Shown: positions 1 through 8,389, counted from the stretch's first letter. The stretch: DNA of 33,011 bases from Alphaproteobacteria bacterium (GCA_016793965.1 JAEULF010000269.1:1-33011), one strand, 5' to 3'. Numbers and translations: made by a program. The notes: generated from the letters alone by a model not told the origin.

Positions 1-420
1 GAGCAGCAGCGGCCTGATCACCACCAACGTGAAGTAAGCGAAGATCGCGAAGCTGAAGGCCACGGGCACGTGGAAGCCGATACCGAGCTTGCGGCAGATC
101 TCCACCTCGCGCAGAGCCCAGGAGACGAAGGCGCCCAGCGCGCAGATCGTGATGAGCTGCCAGAGCCCGCCCTCCTTCAGGGGCGCGAAGGCCAGCCCGT
201 AGCTCAGGTCGGGCGGCGCGATGCTGATCTGCCAGGGATTCCATGTCGGGCCGAGCGCCGCGCCCCACATGATCAGCGCGATCCCGACGAAGGAGAAGAA
301 GATCGTCGTGACGCCGAAGAAGCCGACGTAGAACGGCCCGAACCAGAAGTCGAAAAGGTCGCCGCCGAGCAGCGTGCCGCCGCGCACCCTGTACTTTCTC
401 TCGAAGCTAAGCATGGCCAT
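1..420 (-). CDS. pufL: Photosynthetic reaction centre L subunit (5' part, cut by window edge)
   Basis: Encodes the first 140 residues of the L subunit, a membrane protein that with M and H holds the special-pair bacteriochlorophylls and quinones of the type II reaction centre. The N-terminus [15 protein letters not shown] matches the family, followed by the first membrane span and the typical segment [20 protein letters not shown]. The gene reads off the left edge, so the chlorophyll and iron ligands in the C-terminal part are not visible. The first ATG (420) is preferred over the ATG two codons later, because GGGGGA lies about 7 nt before it. It follows pufA after a 114-nt spacer holding two hairpins. 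pufM would be expected next, outside the window. Confidence 0.97.
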   Translation of the reverse strand, partial: MAMLSFERKYRVRGGTLLGGDLFDFWFGPFYVGFFGVTTIFFSFVGIALIMWGAALGPTWNPWQISIAPPDLSYGLAFAPLKEGGLWQLITICALGAFVSWALREVEICRKLGIGFHVPVAFSFAIFAYFTLVVIRPLLL

Positions 421-449
421 GGCTGGATCCCCCGGTCGGGAGCGAGCGA

Positions 450-516
450 GCGCGCCTGCGGCGCGCCGCCCCTTCAGCAGCGGGGGAGGCGACCCGTCCG
501 GGTCGCCCGCCCCCGC
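450..516 (-). promoter_or_regulatory. Intercistronic pufA-pufL stem-loops
   Basis: Two inverted repeats lie between pufA and pufL. The larger pairs 480-486 with 510-516 and 488-495 with 500-507 (15 GC-rich pairs, a 1x2 internal loop, a GTCC tetraloop). The smaller pairs 450-456 with 460-466 (GCGCGCC/GGCGCGC). Neither is followed by a T-run, so they are not intrinsic terminators. In Rhodobacter, hairpins at this place protect the upstream pufBA message from 3' decay and so set the antenna to reaction-centre ratio. The same role is inferred here from position and structure. Confidence 0.7.
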
Positions 517-534
517 CGCCGTCCGCGGTCGCTC

Positions 535-723
535 CTACTTTTTCGGCGGGAGCGGCGACAGTTGAGCAGCGGAGCTCACCTTCATCGCGCGCGGACCTTC
601 GATCCAGTTGAACCGGTCGGTGCTGAGCAGGATGAAGTGGATCAGCAACGCCAGCCCGAACAGGAACGTGAACAGCGCGACGAGGACCCGCCGCGGATCG
701 AACAGAAGCCACAAGCGCCACAT
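535..723 (-). CDS. pufA: LH1 light-harvesting alpha subunit
   Basis: 62-residue core-antenna alpha polypeptide. It begins [20 protein letters not shown], has one membrane helix and carries the bacteriochlorophyll-ligating His in [15 protein letters not shown]. The C-terminus is short and polar and ends PPKK. The ATG at 723 has AGGAGG about 7 nt upstream and lies 11 nt after the pufB stop, so the two antenna genes are translated from one message. Together with PufB it forms the LH1 ring around the reaction centre in the intracytoplasmic membrane. Confidence 0.96.
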   Translation of the reverse strand: MWRLWLLFDPRRVLVALFTFLFGLALLIHFILLSTDRFNWIEGPRAMKVSSAAQLSPLPPKK

Positions 724-734
724 TGCTCGTCCTC

Positions 735-962
735 CTATGCCACGTAGGTGATCAACGAGCTCGCGGTCGTGCTCACGCCGTCGAGGAGCGAGGAATAGCC
801 CTTCGCGCTCGGCAGCCACGGCCGCCACATCCACGCGAGGATGTGGGCGACGATGGCGACCACCGTGAACATGATGAAGCTCGACATGAAGATGCCGTGG
901 AACTCACGGGCCTCGTTCTCGGTCAGGCCCGAGAGCGATCCCTTTCCGTCCGAATTGGCCAT
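735..962 (-). CDS. pufB: LH1 light-harvesting beta subunit
   Basis: 75-residue core-antenna beta polypeptide. The family core [13 protein letters not shown] is followed by one membrane helix with the bacteriochlorophyll-binding His in [14 protein letters not shown]. After this core there is a tail of about 24 residues ([12 protein letters not shown]... to ITYVA), longer than in the well-known Rhodobacter and Rhodospirillum proteins. The start is set by the ribosome site: GGAGGT at 972-977 abuts an ATG at 971, which is too close, and sits about 9 nt before the ATG at 962. The latter gives MANSDGKGS, a normal beta N-terminus. No pufQ lies between bchZ and this gene. Confidence 0.95.
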   Translation of the reverse strand: MANSDGKGSLSGLTENEAREFHGIFMSSFIMFTVVAIVAHILAWMWRPWLPSAKGYSSLLDGVSTTASSLITYVA

Positions 963-1006
963 CTGCTGCATACCTCCGTACTGGGCTTCAGGGCCGTTAC
1001 CGCGCA

Positions 1007-1050
1007 GGTCCCGCGCGGCAGGGACCGTCGTCAGGGCTCTCCCGACGACG
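1007..1050 (-). promoter_or_regulatory. Two adjacent stem-loops in the bchZ-pufB leader
   Basis: In the 142-nt gap between bchZ and pufB, CGTCGTC (1026-1032) pairs with GACGACG (1044-1050) and GGG (1034-1036) with CCC (1041-1043) around a CTCT loop. Next to it GGTCCC (1007-1012) pairs with GGGACC (1021-1026). No T-run follows on the minus strand, so transcription from bchZ into puf is not obviously stopped. These could mark the 5' end of a processed pufBA message or give partial attenuation; the role is inferred. Confidence 0.5.
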
Positions 1051-1104
1051 AGCTCTTGGCCGGCGCGCGCCCGGCTGGTCGGCGTGGCGGCCCGCTCGCC
1101 CCGG

Positions 1105-2562
1105 TCATGCGGGCTGACCCTCTCGGAGCGCCGCGCGCACGCGCTCGACGCGCGCGACCGTGACGCGATCCTCCCCGGCGCTGCGCGCGTCGCGCTCGGC
1201 GCGGTCGCGCATGCGCTTGGCGGCGGAGATGCGCACGAGGATCGGCTCCATCTCGACCAGCTCGTCGAGCCGGCGGTGCGCGTCCTCGTCCCAGGGCGCG
1301 GCGGCCGCCGGCGCCAGGCGCGACGGCGTGGCCTCGACGCGGTCCATGTCTGTGGCCAGGGGCAGGATGTGGAACAGCGCGTCGAACAGCGCGTTGCACA
1401 GCTCCTGCACGATGTAGGTCGCGCCGGCGTAGCCCATGAACGGCGTGCCGGCATGGCGCCTGATGATCGCGCCGGGGAAAGACGCCGGGATGTAGGCCGC
1501 GCGCCCGCCGGACTCGGCGAGGTACATGCGCTCGTTGTAGCTGCCGAACATCACGAGCGGCGGCTTCTCGCGCACGGCCCGGCGCACGGCATCGTTGTCC
1601 GTCTTCGCGCCGGCGCACCGCGCGAAGGAGAACGTGCAGGGCAGCCCCAGCTCCGTCTCCAGGAAGTGGCGCACGCCGCGCGCGTAGGTCTCGCTCGCCA
1701 CGATGGCGAAGCTCGCCGTGCCGAAGAAGTCCTGCGTGACCGACCGCCAGAGGTCCCAGAGCGGCTTGATCGTCGTGTGCTTCTCGCGCTCGATGAACGG
1801 CTCGGGATCGAGGCCGAGCAGGCCGCCCAGCGCGCGCAGGAACTTGGTCGTGCTGTGCAGGCCGATCGGCGCCTGCAGGTACGGCCGGTCCAGCGCGTCG
1901 CAGAGCATCCGCCCGAACTCGCGGTACATGCAGACGTTGACGTCGGCGTCGACCAGCCGGGGCACGTCGGCCAAGTGGCTCCCGAGCGGGAAGACCATGT
2001 TGACCTCGGCGCCTATTCCCTCGACCAGGCGGCGGATCTCCGCCAGGTCGGACGGCGCGTTGAACGTTCCGTAGATAGCGCCGACGATGTTGACGCGCGG
2101 CTTCTGCCCCGGCTGGCGCGGCTTGCGCTCGGGGATGCGCTTGGCGCCGTACTCCGTCCAAAGCCAGTAGAGGGCACGGTTGGCGCTCTGCCACTGGTCC
2201 TCGTCGATGGTGCGCGGCAGGAAGCGCTGGATGCCGCTGCCCTCCGGCGTGACGCCGCCGCCGATCATCTCGGCGATCGACCCTGTCACGACGACGGACG
2301 GCAGGCCCGGGTCCAGCGTCCTGTGCGCCCGCTTCATCGCCTTCTCGGTGCCGTGCTGGCCGAGCTCCTCCTCGGCGAGCCCCGTGACGACGATCGGCAG
2401 CTCGTGCGGCGGCAGCGCGTCCGTGTAGTGCAGCACCGACGTCACCGGCAGGTTCTCGCAGCCGACCGGGCCGTCGATGATGACCTGCAGGCCCTTGATC
2501 GCCGTGAAGACGTAGACCGAGCCCCAGTAGCCGCCCGCGCGATCGTGGTCGAGGACCAGCAT
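1105..2562 (-). CDS. bchZ: Chlorophyllide a oxidoreductase, subunit Z
   Basis: 485 residues. BchY and BchZ form the nitrogenase MoFe-like catalytic component of chlorophyllide a oxidoreductase (COR), which reduces ring B on the way to bacteriochlorophyllide a; BchX donates electrons. Cys35 in GPVGCENLP is at the position of the single BchZ ligand to the COR [4Fe-4S] cluster. The N-terminus [14 protein letters not shown] is typical, and the length is close to the roughly 490 residues of the family. The ATG overlaps the bchY stop by one base (TGATG), so translation is coupled. It is followed by pufB, linking pigment synthesis to antenna genes. Confidence 0.97.
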   Translation of the reverse strand: MLVLDHDRAGGYWGSVYVFTAIKGLQVIIDGPVGCENLPVTSVLHYTDALPPHELPIVVTGLAEEELGQHGTEKAMKRAHRTLDPGLPSVVVTGSIAEMIGGGVTPEGSGIQRFLPRTIDEDQWQSANRALYWLWTEYGAKRIPERKPRQPGQKPRVNIVGAIYGTFNAPSDLAEIRRLVEGIGAEVNMVFPLGSHLADVPRLVDADVNVCMYREFGRMLCDALDRPYLQAPIGLHSTTKFLRALGGLLGLDPEPFIEREKHTTIKPLWDLWRSVTQDFFGTASFAIVASETYARGVRHFLETELGLPCTFSFARCAGAKTDNDAVRRAVREKPPLVMFGSYNERMYLAESGGRAAYIPASFPGAIIRRHAGTPFMGYAGATYIVQELCNALFDALFHILPLATDMDRVEATPSRLAPAAAAPWDEDAHRRLDELVEMEPILVRISAAKRMRDRAERDARSAGEDRVTVARVERVRAALREGQPA

Positions 2563-4190
2563 CAGCCCATCTCCTCCGCCTTGCGCTGCTTCGCCTTCGC
2601 GGCGAGCTGCTTCCGGTGGCGGTCGCGGAACTCCGGCCGGTCCTTCGGCGCGTCCTGCCAGATGCCGGCGGCATGGCCCGTGCCGACGCCGGCGAAGAAG
2701 CTGCGCATGGCGTCGAAGCGCGGCTTGCTCGCCAGCGCCGCGTTGATCACCTGCGCCAGCGAGCCGGCGCCCGCCGGGCCCATGAGCGGGCGCGCCGAGA
2801 TCAGGTTGGTGAAGTAGAGGGCAGGGATCGCCCGCTCCTTCGCCTTCTGCACGACCGGCGTCGTGCCGACGGCGAGGTCCGGGTTGAACTCCTCCATCGC
2901 CGCCAGGTCCTGCTCGAGCGATGCGCGGAACTGCACGCGCACGCCCTTGGCCTCCAGCCAGGCGCGGTCGGCGTCCGACCAGGCGGAGCGCGCGCACGCC
3001 GTGCCGACGTAGCGCAGGTCGGCGCCGCTCTCGACGAGCAGCCGACCGACCAGAAGCTCGGACCCCTCGTAGCCGGACAGCGTCACGCGCCCGGCGATCG
3101 GCGACCGCGCGAGCGCCGCCTTGATCGCCGGCAGGATTCGCGCTTTCGCTGCATCGACGGCGGCATGGGCGACGCCGCAAGCCGCGCCGATGGCGTCGAG
3201 CCAATCCGCCGTGCCGTCGAGGCCGACCGGCGCCGATCCGACGATCCTGCGTCCCGCCGCCTCGAACTCGCGGAAGGTCGCGGCGTAGAATGGATGGATG
3301 GCGGCGACGGCCGCGCAGTCGAGAGCGGCATAGAGCTCGCGCCACTCGCGCGTCGGCACCGCGGGTCCTGCCGCGAGGCCGAGCGGCTCCAGCATCATGC
3401 CGATGCCGACAGGGTCGGCCGGGAACATCTCGCCGACGAGCGTCACGGTCGGCCGCTGGCTGCGGCCGGTGCGGGGCGCCTGCACCGGGCCATGCTCGAC
3501 CTCCGAGCGCGCGTACTTGAGCATGGCGCCCGCCAGCACGTCCTTCGCCTCGGCATGCGTCGGAACGCCGAATCCCGGCACGTCGATGCCGATGATGCGG
3601 ACGCCGTCGATCTCCTTCGGCAGCAGCCGCAGCGGCACGCCGGACGCCGTGGGCACGCAAAGGTTGGTGACGACGACGGCGTCGACCTTCTCCGGGTCGG
3701 CAAGCTTGAACACCGCCTCGCGGATGTCCTCGAACAGCTTGCCCGTGACCAGCGTCTCCGAGCTGAACGGCACGTAGCCGACGGTGCGCCGCGCGCCGTA
3801 GAAATGCGAGGTGAAGGTCAGGCCGTAGACGCAGCAGGCCGATCCCGAGAGCACGGTCGCCGTCCGGCGCATGCGCAGGCCGACGCGCAGCGACCCGAAG
3901 GCCGGGCACATGCTCTGCGGCTGGTCGTGCGGGCCGACCGGGTAGTCCGCGGCATAGCGCGCGAGGGTCTCGCTCTGGCCCGCCGCCGCCGCTGCGCGGC
4001 GCAATTCGTCCTTGCCGGCATGGCAGCCCAGCCCGTCGGCCGCAGCCGCGCCGGCGGCAGGAGCCGCCGCCGGCGCGGGGCTTGCCGCGCGCGCGCCATC
4101 GTCTTGCATCGGCGCCGCGCCCGCTCCGTCATAGACGACCTCGGCCCGAGCATGGCCGGCGGCGTCGGTGCGCAGCCCCAGATCGCTCAT
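2562..4190 (-). CDS. bchY: Chlorophyllide a oxidoreductase, subunit Y
   Basis: 542 residues, the partner of BchZ in the COR catalytic component. Cysteines fit the three BchY cluster ligands: Cys95 (MCPAFG), Cys119/120 (SACCVYG) and Cys178 (NLCVPTASG). The region around residues 22-55 is rich in Ala and Pro and makes the protein somewhat longer than common homologues; it looks like a low-complexity N-terminal extension. The start MSDLGL at 4190 has GCGAGGC just upstream and lies 21 nt after bchX. A later start at Met28 is possible but would leave a long gap. Confidence 0.97.
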   Translation of the reverse strand: MSDLGLRTDAAGHARAEVVYDGAGAAPMQDDGARAASPAPAAAPAAGAAAADGLGCHAGKDELRRAAAAAGQSETLARYAADYPVGPHDQPQSMCPAFGSLRVGLRMRRTATVLSGSACCVYGLTFTSHFYGARRTVGYVPFSSETLVTGKLFEDIREAVFKLADPEKVDAVVVTNLCVPTASGVPLRLLPKEIDGVRIIGIDVPGFGVPTHAEAKDVLAGAMLKYARSEVEHGPVQAPRTGRSQRPTVTLVGEMFPADPVGIGMMLEPLGLAAGPAVPTREWRELYAALDCAAVAAIHPFYAATFREFEAAGRRIVGSAPVGLDGTADWLDAIGAACGVAHAAVDAAKARILPAIKAALARSPIAGRVTLSGYEGSELLVGRLLVESGADLRYVGTACARSAWSDADRAWLEAKGVRVQFRASLEQDLAAMEEFNPDLAVGTTPVVQKAKERAIPALYFTNLISARPLMGPAGAGSLAQVINAALASKPRFDAMRSFFAGVGTGHAAGIWQDAPKDRPEFRDRHRKQLAAKAKQRKAEEMG

Positions 4191-4211
4191 GTGCCTCGCG
4201 CTCCCGCTGCT

Positions 4212-5249
4212 TCAGACGGCGTCGTAGACGACCTCGAGCGACTTCCTCGCGACGACGGCCTTGCCGAGCATGTCGGCGTCCGAGGCGGGATCGAGCGTCA
4301 CGCCGCGGCCGACGGCCTCGCCCTTGAAGAGGCCGAGCAGCGAGTCCTGGCTGAGCGGCTTCGGGCGCACCGGGGGCGCCTCGGCGACGCCCTTGCCGAG
4401 CTGCTCGAAGAGCGGCGCCCAGGGCGTGCCCGGCCGGCCGATGATCTCGTAGTTGGCGCTCTTGCGGCGGATCTCGTCATTGGCCGGGATGGCGGCCAGG
4501 ACGGGGATGCCGGCCGCGTCGGCGAAGGCCTGCGCCTCCCCGGTGCCGTCGTCCTTGTTCACGACCAGCCCGGCCACGCCGACATTGCCGCCGAGCTTCC
4601 GGAAGTACTCGACCGCCGAGCAGACGTTGTTCGCGACGTAGAGCGACTGCAGGTCGTTCGATCCGACGACGATGACCTTCTGGCACATGTCGCGAGCGAT
4701 CGGCAGGCCGAAGCCGCCGCAGACCACGTCGCCGAGGAAATCGAGCAGGACGTAGTCGAAGCCCCACTCGTGGAACCCCAGCTTCTCCAGCAGCTCGAAG
4801 CCGTGGATGATGCCGCGCCCGCCGCAGCCGCGGCCGACCTCCGGACCGCCGAGCTCCATGGCGAAGACGCCGTCGCGCTTGAAGCAGACGTCGCCGATGC
4901 CGACCTGCTCGCCCGCGAGCTTCTTCTTCGACGAGGTCTCGATGATGGTCGGGCAGGCGCGGCCGCCGAACAGGAGCGACGTGGTGTCGCTCTTGGGGTC
5001 GCAGCCGATCAGGAGCACGCGCTTGCCCTGCTGCGCCATCATGTAGGACAGGTTGGCGAGCGTGAAGCTCTTGCCGATGCCGCCCTTGCCGTAGATCGCG
5101 ATGATCTGCGTCTGCTTGGTCGGCGGCGCCGTCGGGACGGGATCGGGCTCGACCGCCGCCTCCTTCCGGAGGTGGTCGCGCACGCCCTCGTGCACCGCGC
5201 CCTGGAGGATCGACGCAGCCGCGCCGCCGCACGCCATGCTCATGTCCAT
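4212..5249 (-). CDS. bchX: Chlorophyllide a oxidoreductase iron protein
   Basis: 345 residues, a NifH/BchL-like ATPase that passes electrons from its [4Fe-4S] cluster to BchYZ. The P-loop GKGGIGKS lies at residues 54-61. The two bridging-cluster Cys motifs, GRGCGGRGI and DVVCGGFGLPIA, are both present. A family N-terminal extension precedes the P-loop. Three in-frame ATGs (5249, 5243, 5237) occur close together. The first is chosen because GGAGAG lies about 8 nt before it. It overlaps the end of bchC by 10 nt, which suggests translational coupling. Confidence 0.97.
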   Translation of the reverse strand: MDMSMACGGAAASILQGAVHEGVRDHLRKEAAVEPDPVPTAPPTKQTQIIAIYGKGGIGKSFTLANLSYMMAQQGKRVLLIGCDPKSDTTSLLFGGRACPTIIETSSKKKLAGEQVGIGDVCFKRDGVFAMELGGPEVGRGCGGRGIIHGFELLEKLGFHEWGFDYVLLDFLGDVVCGGFGLPIARDMCQKVIVVGSNDLQSLYVANNVCSAVEYFRKLGGNVGVAGLVVNKDDGTGEAQAFADAAGIPVLAAIPANDEIRRKSANYEIIGRPGTPWAPLFEQLGKGVAEAPPVRPKPLSQDSLLGLFKGEAVGRGVTLDPASDADMLGKAVVARKSLEVVYDAV

Positions 5250-6187
5250 GCGCTGTCTCTCCAGTCCAGGATCATCTTCAGGCACGACGAGTCGCCGAAC
5301 GCGGTGCGGTAGGCCTGCTCCGCGTCGGCGGCCCGGTGACGGTGCGAGATCAGGCCGTCGAGCGAGAGGCGCCCGGACTCGATGAGAGTCTTGACGGCAT
5401 GCAGATCCGGCTCGCGCCACTCGGCGGCGACGCGAAGGCGGGCCTCGCGCATGAAGGCCGGGGGGAAGGCGAAGGCGAGCCGCTCGCTGTAGAAGCCGGC
5501 GAGCACGATCTCGCCGCCCGGCGCGAGGCGCCCGATCAGGCTGTCGAGCAGCGACGCGTCGCCGCTGACGTCGTAGACGGCGCGATAGTCGCGCCGCGGG
5601 TCGGCGTCCGGATGGAGCACGACGTAGCCGTTCGCGCCCGTCGCGCGCCCGGCGTCGCGCTCCCAGACGACCGGCGGCACGTCGGAACCGAGCACGGCCA
5701 GGCGCGCAAGCAACCGGCCGAGGACGCCGTGGCCGACGATCAGCTCGGGCAGCCGCGCTCCGGGAGCCGCGACGGCATGCTGGGCCGTCGCCGCCAGGGC
5801 AAGGAGCGTCGCATGCTCCGCGAGGCGCTCGCTGACCGGGATGCTGCGCGCACCGGGCAGCACTACGCGCGCCGCGGCGCCGCCGAACAGGCTGCGCACG
5901 CCGGTGAATCCGCGCGACCCTGGCACGAAGACGCGCTCGCCGACCAGCCGCCCGGAGTCCGGGCCGGCCAAGCTGACCCGCCCGACCGACTCGTAACCCG
6001 GCACGAGCGGGTAGCCCATGCCCGGGAAATCGGGCATCCGGCCCGACCAGAGCAGGCGCTCCGTTCCCGTGCTGACGCCGCTCCACTCGATGTCGACGAC
6101 GATGTCCTGTGCGCCGGGCTCCGCCAAGGCCACGCGATTGAGCGCGAGGCTTCCCGGCTTCTCTAGGACCACGGCGACGGTGTCCAT
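5240..6187 (-). CDS. bchC: Bacteriochlorophyllide a dehydrogenase (hydroxyethyl oxidation)
   Basis: 315 residues. BchC oxidises the 3-hydroxyethyl group of the bacteriochlorophyllide precursor to acetyl. It has an alcohol-dehydrogenase-like N-terminal fold (VSTGTERLLWSG, PLVPGYESVGRV) and a nucleotide-binding half around residues 145-175 (LIVGHGVLGRLLARL). The start ATG at 6187 has GGGGAGG about 7 nt upstream. It heads bchCXYZ-pufBAL and has its own PpsR-type promoter in the 97-nt gap after crtF, while also being positioned for read-through from crtEF. Confidence 0.95.
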   Translation of the reverse strand: MDTVAVVLEKPGSLALNRVALAEPGAQDIVVDIEWSGVSTGTERLLWSGRMPDFPGMGYPLVPGYESVGRVSLAGPDSGRLVGERVFVPGSRGFTGVRSLFGGAAARVVLPGARSIPVSERLAEHATLLALAATAQHAVAAPGARLPELIVGHGVLGRLLARLAVLGSDVPPVVWERDAGRATGANGYVVLHPDADPRRDYRAVYDVSGDASLLDSLIGRLAPGGEIVLAGFYSERLAFAFPPAFMREARLRVAAEWREPDLHAVKTLIESGRLSLDGLISHRHRAADAEQAYRTAFGDSSCLKMILDWRDSAWT

Positions 6188-6234
6188 CGGCGGCCTCCCC
6201 GGCCGGGGCGCGTTGACCGCTGCCCCTTCATGTA

Positions 6235-6252
6235 TGTCAGCCTAGAATGACA
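6235..6252. promoter_or_regulatory. PpsR/CrtJ operator 1 of the bchC promoter
   Basis: TGTCAGCCTAGAATGACA matches the extended palindrome TGTC-N10-GACA of the PpsR/CrtJ repressor exactly. It covers the presumed -10 element of bchC (TAGGCT on the minus strand, 6244-6239). A second site starts 8 bp away, the spacing known for cooperative CrtJ binding at the Rhodobacter capsulatus bchC promoter. Confidence 0.85.
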
Positions 6253-6266
6253 GTTACATATGTCAA
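6239..6266 (-). promoter_or_regulatory. Sigma-70-type promoter of bchC
   Basis: On the minus strand TTGACA (6266-6261), a 16-bp spacer and TAGGCT (6244-6239) form a housekeeping-type promoter. It would start transcription near 6232, about 45 nt before the bchC ATG. Both elements lie inside PpsR palindromes. Confidence 0.6.
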
Positions 6267-6278
6267 GATCAATTTACA
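6261..6278. promoter_or_regulatory. PpsR/CrtJ operator 2 of the bchC promoter
   Basis: TGTCAAGATCAATTTACA fits TGT-N12-ACA and is separated from operator 1 by 8 bp. It covers the -35 element of bchC (TTGACA on the minus strand, 6266-6261). Repression by blocking both promoter elements is the likely mode. Confidence 0.82.
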
Positions 6279-6284
6279 TTGCCA

Positions 6285-7394
6285 TCAAGCTTGACGTCGC
6301 GCGGCGATCACTTGAGTCAGCAGGGGCAGACGGGTCGGGAGCGACCGCCCGCGGTCAAAGCCCGCGGCCATCAGCAGCGACCCAATCTCGGCAACGGTGC
6401 GCGCGCGCCCGCTGCCCATCGCCAGCAGATAGAAGCCGAAATAGGCGTCACCGACCGGCTCAGCTCCGGGCGTTCCCGCCAACGGCTCGGCAACCAGGAG
6501 CGTGCCGCCGATCGGGAGCGCACGGTGGGCTGCCTTGAGGATCGCCAGCACCGCCGCGTCATCGTGATCGTGCAGGACGCGCACGATCGAGACGAGATCG
6601 GCCCCGTTCGGCAACGGGTCCACGAGGAAGTCCAGCGCATGCGCCACAGCGCGGTCGCGCAGGCCGAGTTCGTCGAAGCGCGCCTGCGCCAGCGCCGCCA
6701 CAGCCGGCAGGTCGGCCAGCATCAGGCGCAACTTCGGCCAGCGCTCGGCCGCAGCGGCGAGGAACACGCCGGCGCCGCCGCCGACGTCGAGCAAGCAGCG
6801 ATGCTGGCGCATCGGGTAGGCGTCGAGGATCTCGGCAGCGATGAAGGATTGCGACGCAGCCATAAGCGCCGAGTAGGGCACCACCCCGTCGCTCGGCAGC
6901 GCGGCCGGCCGGTCGGTGCCGGCATAGGGCCAGAACCCGGCCAGCGCCCCTGCCGGCCGCTCGCCGCGCAGCAAGGCGACGGGGTCCTGGAGATCGGCAT
7001 AGAGCAGGGCATGATGCTCGATCAGCGGCCCCAGCGCCGGATTGCCGCGGAGGGCGGCCCCCAGGACCCCGAGACCGAAGCGCCCGCCACGGCGCGGCGC
7101 GACCAGGCCCAAGGCGGCTGCCGCGCGCAGCAGGCGCTCCGCCGCGCCCGGCGACAGCCCGGTCCGCTCGGCCACCACGGCTGGCGCGCACGGCGATCCG
7201 GCAAGCACGTCGAACAGGCGCAACCGCACGCAGGCCAGGAGCACCTGCGAGTAGACGAATCCCGCGCAGAGATCGAACAGCGCGCGCGCCTGGCGGCGTG
7301 CGATCGGTCGCGTGAAGGGCAGCATGGCCGCCCAACGCTGGAAGCGGGAGCTGGCAAGCCAGCGGTCGCGCAGCGCAAGCAACCGGTCGAGCAT
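6285..7394 (-). CDS. crtF: Demethylspheroidene-type carotenoid O-methyltransferase
   Basis: 369 residues. CrtF methylates the 1-hydroxy group of acyclic carotenoids with S-adenosylmethionine, giving the methoxy ends of spheroidene and spirilloxanthin. An N-terminal winged-helix dimerisation region (VVAERTGLSPGAAERLLRAA) precedes the methyltransferase fold. The SAM-binding glycine loop LLDVGGGAGVFLAAA is clear, and VLHDHDD fits the small-molecule O-methyltransferase family. It starts 22 nt after crtE, so crtEF is one operon, and ends just before the bchC control region. Confidence 0.95.
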   Translation of the reverse strand: MLDRLLALRDRWLASSRFQRWAAMLPFTRPIARRQARALFDLCAGFVYSQVLLACVRLRLFDVLAGSPCAPAVVAERTGLSPGAAERLLRAAAALGLVAPRRGGRFGLGVLGAALRGNPALGPLIEHHALLYADLQDPVALLRGERPAGALAGFWPYAGTDRPAALPSDGVVPYSALMAASQSFIAAEILDAYPMRQHRCLLDVGGGAGVFLAAAAERWPKLRLMLADLPAVAALAQARFDELGLRDRAVAHALDFLVDPLPNGADLVSIVRVLHDHDDAAVLAILKAAHRALPIGGTLLVAEPLAGTPGAEPVGDAYFGFYLLAMGSGRARTVAEIGSLLMAAGFDRGRSLPTRLPLLTQVIAARRQA

Positions 7395-7416
7395 GCTGCA
7401 GCGCCCGTCGGCCCCG

Positions 7417-8283
7417 TCAGGCAGCCGACCGCGCCAGCCTTCTGGGCATCAGGCGACGCGCCTCGGAGGCGATCAAGGCGCGCAGCTCGTCGGCGCGCGC
7501 ACATGGCGGGATCGCATCGATCGCCCGTGCGACGAGGCGCTCGAGGTGCGCGACCGTGCCGGGAATGCCGAGCGCCGCGACCACGCTCGGCCGCCCGAGC
7601 GCCGCGTCGCGCGCGGTCGGCTTGCCGATCTCGTCCTCGTCGCTTGCCGCGTCGCGCAGGTCGTCTGCGACCTGATAGGCCTCGCCCAACGTTTCGCCGA
7701 GCTGCCGCCAGCCGTCCGGCGACGCGCCGGCGGCGACAGCGCCCGCCACCGCGGCAGCGGAGAACAGCGACCCGGTCTTCGCCCGGTGGTACTCGCGCAG
7801 ATCGGCCTTGGGCTCGCATTCCCACGCCTGGCCGGCCACGATGCCCGCTGGCATGCCGACCGACCGCGCGATCACGAGCGTCAATGGCACGATGCGTTGC
7901 GGCGCGCAGGCGACCTGCGCCACTGCCTGGAACGCCAGGACGATCAACGCGTCGCCCGCCAGCACCGCCAACGGCTCGCCGAACGCGCGATGCACCGAGG
8001 GCTTGCCGCGCCGGGTCGCAGCGTCGTCGAAGCATGGCAGGTCGTCATGCACGAGCGAGGCGCAGTGCAGGAGCTCGATCGCCGCCGCAGCCGCGTCCGG
8101 CAATGCCTGGTCGTCGCTGCCGCAGGCCCCCGCCACTGCCAGGCAGAGGCGCGGCCGTACGCGTGCTCCCTGCGGGAACACCGCGTGGCGCATCGCTTCC
8201 GCCAGCCGCGGCGGACTGCCGGTGCCTTCAGCCAAGTCGAGGGCAGCATGCAACGCGCGCTCGATGCGTCCGACCGTGTCCAT
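7417..8283 (-). CDS. crtE: Geranylgeranyl diphosphate synthase
   Basis: 288 residues, a trans-isoprenyl diphosphate synthase that makes the C20 precursor of carotenoids and of the bacteriochlorophyll tail. The first Asp-rich motif is LVHDDLPCFDD and the second is YQVADDLRD; the substrate-binding GARVRPRL is also present. The reading frame is open 13 codons further upstream, but GGAGG at 8290-8294 sits correctly for the ATG at 8283, and the longer version would run through a PpsR operator. It is the first gene of the crtEF-bchCXYZ-puf superoperon and is divergent from crtD. Confidence 0.95.
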   Translation of the reverse strand: MDTVGRIERALHAALDLAEGTGSPPRLAEAMRHAVFPQGARVRPRLCLAVAGACGSDDQALPDAAAAAIELLHCASLVHDDLPCFDDAATRRGKPSVHRAFGEPLAVLAGDALIVLAFQAVAQVACAPQRIVPLTLVIARSVGMPAGIVAGQAWECEPKADLREYHRAKTGSLFSAAAVAGAVAAGASPDGWRQLGETLGEAYQVADDLRDAASDEDEIGKPTARDAALGRPSVVAALGIPGTVAHLERLVARAIDAIPPCARADELRALIASEARRLMPRRLARSAA

Positions 8284-8303
8284 GATGGGCCTCCAGGGAC
8301 AAC

Positions 8304-8321
8304 TGTACACGAATAATGACA
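8304..8321. promoter_or_regulatory. PpsR/CrtJ operator 1 between crtE and crtD
   Basis: TGTACACGAATAATGACA fits TGT-N12-ACA. It contains ATGACA (8316-8321), a good -35 for crtD. The next site begins 7 bp away. Confidence 0.8.
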
Positions 8322-8344
8322 CTCAATATGTCATGTTGTATAGA
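8316..8344 (+). promoter_or_regulatory. Promoter of crtD
   Basis: ATGACA (8316-8321), 17-bp spacer, TATAGA (8339-8344). Transcription would start near 8352, which excludes the ATG at 8333 as the crtD start and supports a start downstream. A clear -10 for crtE on the other strand could not be assigned. Confidence 0.55.
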
Positions 8345-8346
8345 CA
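8329..8346. promoter_or_regulatory. PpsR/CrtJ operator 2 between crtE and crtD
   Basis: TGTCATGTTGTATAGACA is a full TGTC-N10-GACA palindrome. It contains TATAGA (8339-8344), a -10 spaced 17 bp from ATGACA at 8316-8321. The pair therefore sits across the plus-strand crtD promoter and is placed to control the divergent crtE promoter too. Confidence 0.85.
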
Positions 8347-8389
8347 CATCCTGACGTCGGACCCCATCGCTCTGGAGCCAGGGCAACGC

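Noticed and set aside
963-1104. pufQ between bchZ and pufB
   Set aside because: No open frame of suitable length or sequence on the minus strand; the gap is filled by hairpins and the pufB ribosome site.
841-5312. Very long plus-strand open frames opposite bchZ, bchY and bchX
   Set aside because: They are Arg/Ala/Asp-rich antisense shadows produced by high-GC codon use; the minus strand holds recognised proteins with correct motifs.
6285-6294. TCAAGCTTGA palindrome at the end of crtF as an operator
   Set aside because: It lies inside the last codons of crtF, is only 10 bp long, and does not recur in the other control regions.
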